Below, piece after piece: positions 5,393 through 5,883 of a stretch of 5,883 nucleotides of DNA. Origin of the DNA: Deltaproteobacteria bacterium (GTDB lineage: Bacteria; Desulfobacterota; Desulfobacteria; Desulfobacterales; ETH-SRB1). The stretch spans positions 1-5,883 of the forward strand of contig JAFDFV010000291.1 of NCBI GenBank assembly GCA_019309665.1. Direction: 5' to 3'. The notes below the pieces were generated by a model that was not told the DNA's origin, searched no databases, and worked only from the letters and a program-made list of their open reading frames with translations. Each line of letters opens with the position of its first letter. The stretch's first letter is position 1. The translations under genes and the position numbers were made by a program.

Positions 5393-5883
5393 ATGAAATC
5401 AAATTATAACAAAATCGGACAATTTATCCGGCTTATTGATGAAAGAAATTTTGATTTAAAAGTGGAAACTCTTTTAGGGCTAACAATTAACAAAGACTTT
5501 ATTCCATCGGTCGCAAATACTGTTGGTTCGGATATGTCCAGATATAAAATTATCAGGAAAAACCAATTTGCTTGTAGTTTAATGCAGGTAAGGCGAGACA
5601 AAAAAATACCTGTTGCTTTACAGCGTAATTATAAGGAAGCGATAATTTCACAAGCTTATCCGGTTTTTGATGTCACTAATAAAGACGAACTATTACCTGA
5701 ATATTTAATGATGTGGTTTAGCCGTTCGGAGTTTGACCGGGAAGCTTGTTTTTATGCTGTTGGCGGTGTTCGTGGCAGTTTAGAATGGGAGGACTTCTGC
5801 AATATGCAACTCCCCGTTCCCGATATTGAAAAGCAAAAAGCCATCGTAAAAGAGTACAACACAATTGTAAACCGGATAAAACT
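5393..5883 (+). CDS. hsdS: Type I restriction-modification specificity subunit, 5' part
   Basis: About 163 codons are present and the gene runs off the right edge. The protein begins MKSNYNKIGQFIRLIDERN and contains LLGLTINKDFIPSVANTVG, YKIIRKNQFACSLMQVRRD, LLPEYLMMWFSRSEFDREAC and VGGVRGSLEWEDFCNMQLPVP. It then reaches IEKQKAIVKEYNTIVNRIK, where the first target recognition domain passes into the central coiled-coil conserved region. By family knowledge HsdS reads one half of the bipartite target with each such domain and scaffolds two HsdM subunits. ATG 5393 lies 37 bases after the hsdM stop and overlaps the undamaged hsdM reading frame by 17 bases, so the two genes were translationally coupled; the early hsdM stop weakens that. 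The ribosome site (AAGAGCTGGGAT region) is modest. No lesion is visible in the part present. Confidence 0.9.
   Translation, partial: MKSNYNKIGQFIRLIDERNFDLKVETLLGLTINKDFIPSVANTVGSDMSRYKIIRKNQFACSLMQVRRDKKIPVALQRNYKEAIISQAYPVFDVTNKDELLPEYLMMWFSRSEFDREACFYAVGGVRGSLEWEDFCNMQLPVPDIEKQKAIVKEYNTIVNRIK

Larger units (their letters stand above)
3731..5409 (+). pseudogene. hsdM: Type I restriction-modification DNA methyltransferase subunit, frameshifted and with early stop
   Basis: The native start is ATG 3731, giving MAKRKTVKNQKSFEETLWDS, the usual HsdM N-terminus. A duplicated ACTGC (3799-3808) then shifts the frame; removing one copy restores SANKLRGKVESSEYKHVVLG. The remaining open frame can be read from ATG 3781 to TAA 5353-5355 (524 residues). 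It contains GEFYTPKSIVNLLA before motif I, DPCCGSGG (4336-4359, AdoMet binding), and NPPF (4570-4581, the N6-adenine catalytic motif). Two further oddities are a perfect 33-bp repeat (4852-4917) and an in-frame palindromic insert (about 5105-5171). Beyond the TAA the same frame continues KSDLLNVFKELGYEIKL to TAA 5407-5409, like a normal HsdM C-terminus, so the stop looks premature. By family knowledge HsdM2-HsdS methylates adenine at a bipartite site and, with HsdR, restricts unmodified DNA. As it stands the protein is probably non-functional, unless initiation at 3781 works. Confidence 0.88.

Noticed and set aside
5477..5483. GGCTAAC, the reverse complement of the GTTAGCC core, suggesting hsdM-hsdS lies in a fourth cassette
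   Set aside because: It lies in the conserved coding sequence LLGLTINK of hsdS and no attC-like hairpin follows, so it is chance.

Overview
The window looks like bacterial chromosome from an anaerobic or chemolithotrophic lineage rich in multiheme c-type cytochromes. Desulfobacterota, Nitrospirota or anammox-type planctomycetes are guesses; no marker here settles it. It is moderately AT-rich with clear Shine-Dalgarno sequences, and it changes from ordinary chromosome into an accessory, defence-type island.

Left edge (1-337): the first 33 codons of gcvT (glycine cleavage T protein) run off the window on the minus strand, with their ribosome site and a plausible promoter. Divergent from it (338-882) is an exported multiheme cytochrome with five CxxCH sites and an embedded Cys4 zinc ribbon. 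A one-base frameshift splits it into two reading frames. A very AT-rich gene-free stretch follows (883-1238).

Middle (about 1239-3659): three same-strand genes, each followed by an integron attC recombination site. They encode a membrane-anchored helical protein resembling DUF4760, a Schlafen/AlbA_2-type protein, and a small four-helix membrane protein. The attC sites are at 1885-2010, 3059-3191 and 3601-3659. All three fold into imperfect hairpins with extrahelical bases on the left arm. For cassettes 2 and 3, the 7-base core at the start of the cassette is the exact reverse complement of the core in its own attC. No integron integrase is visible, so within this window it is a cluster of attC sites lacking an integrase (CALIN-like).

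Right side (3681-5883): a GC-rich hairpin, then a type I restriction-modification locus, hsdM followed by the 5' part of hsdS. hsdM carries four separate lesions or insertions: a duplicated ACTGC that shifts the frame at codon 24-25, a perfect 33-bp in-frame tandem duplication, an in-frame AT-rich palindromic insertion, and a stop codon 18 codons before the end of its open frame. hsdS looks intact as far as it goes. The methyltransferase is therefore probably off or decayed, or could be switched if the ACTGC unit is reversible.

Overall, a mobile cassette array with a likely nucleic-acid-acting protein and membrane proteins sits beside a damaged restriction-modification system, the usual composition of a defence island.
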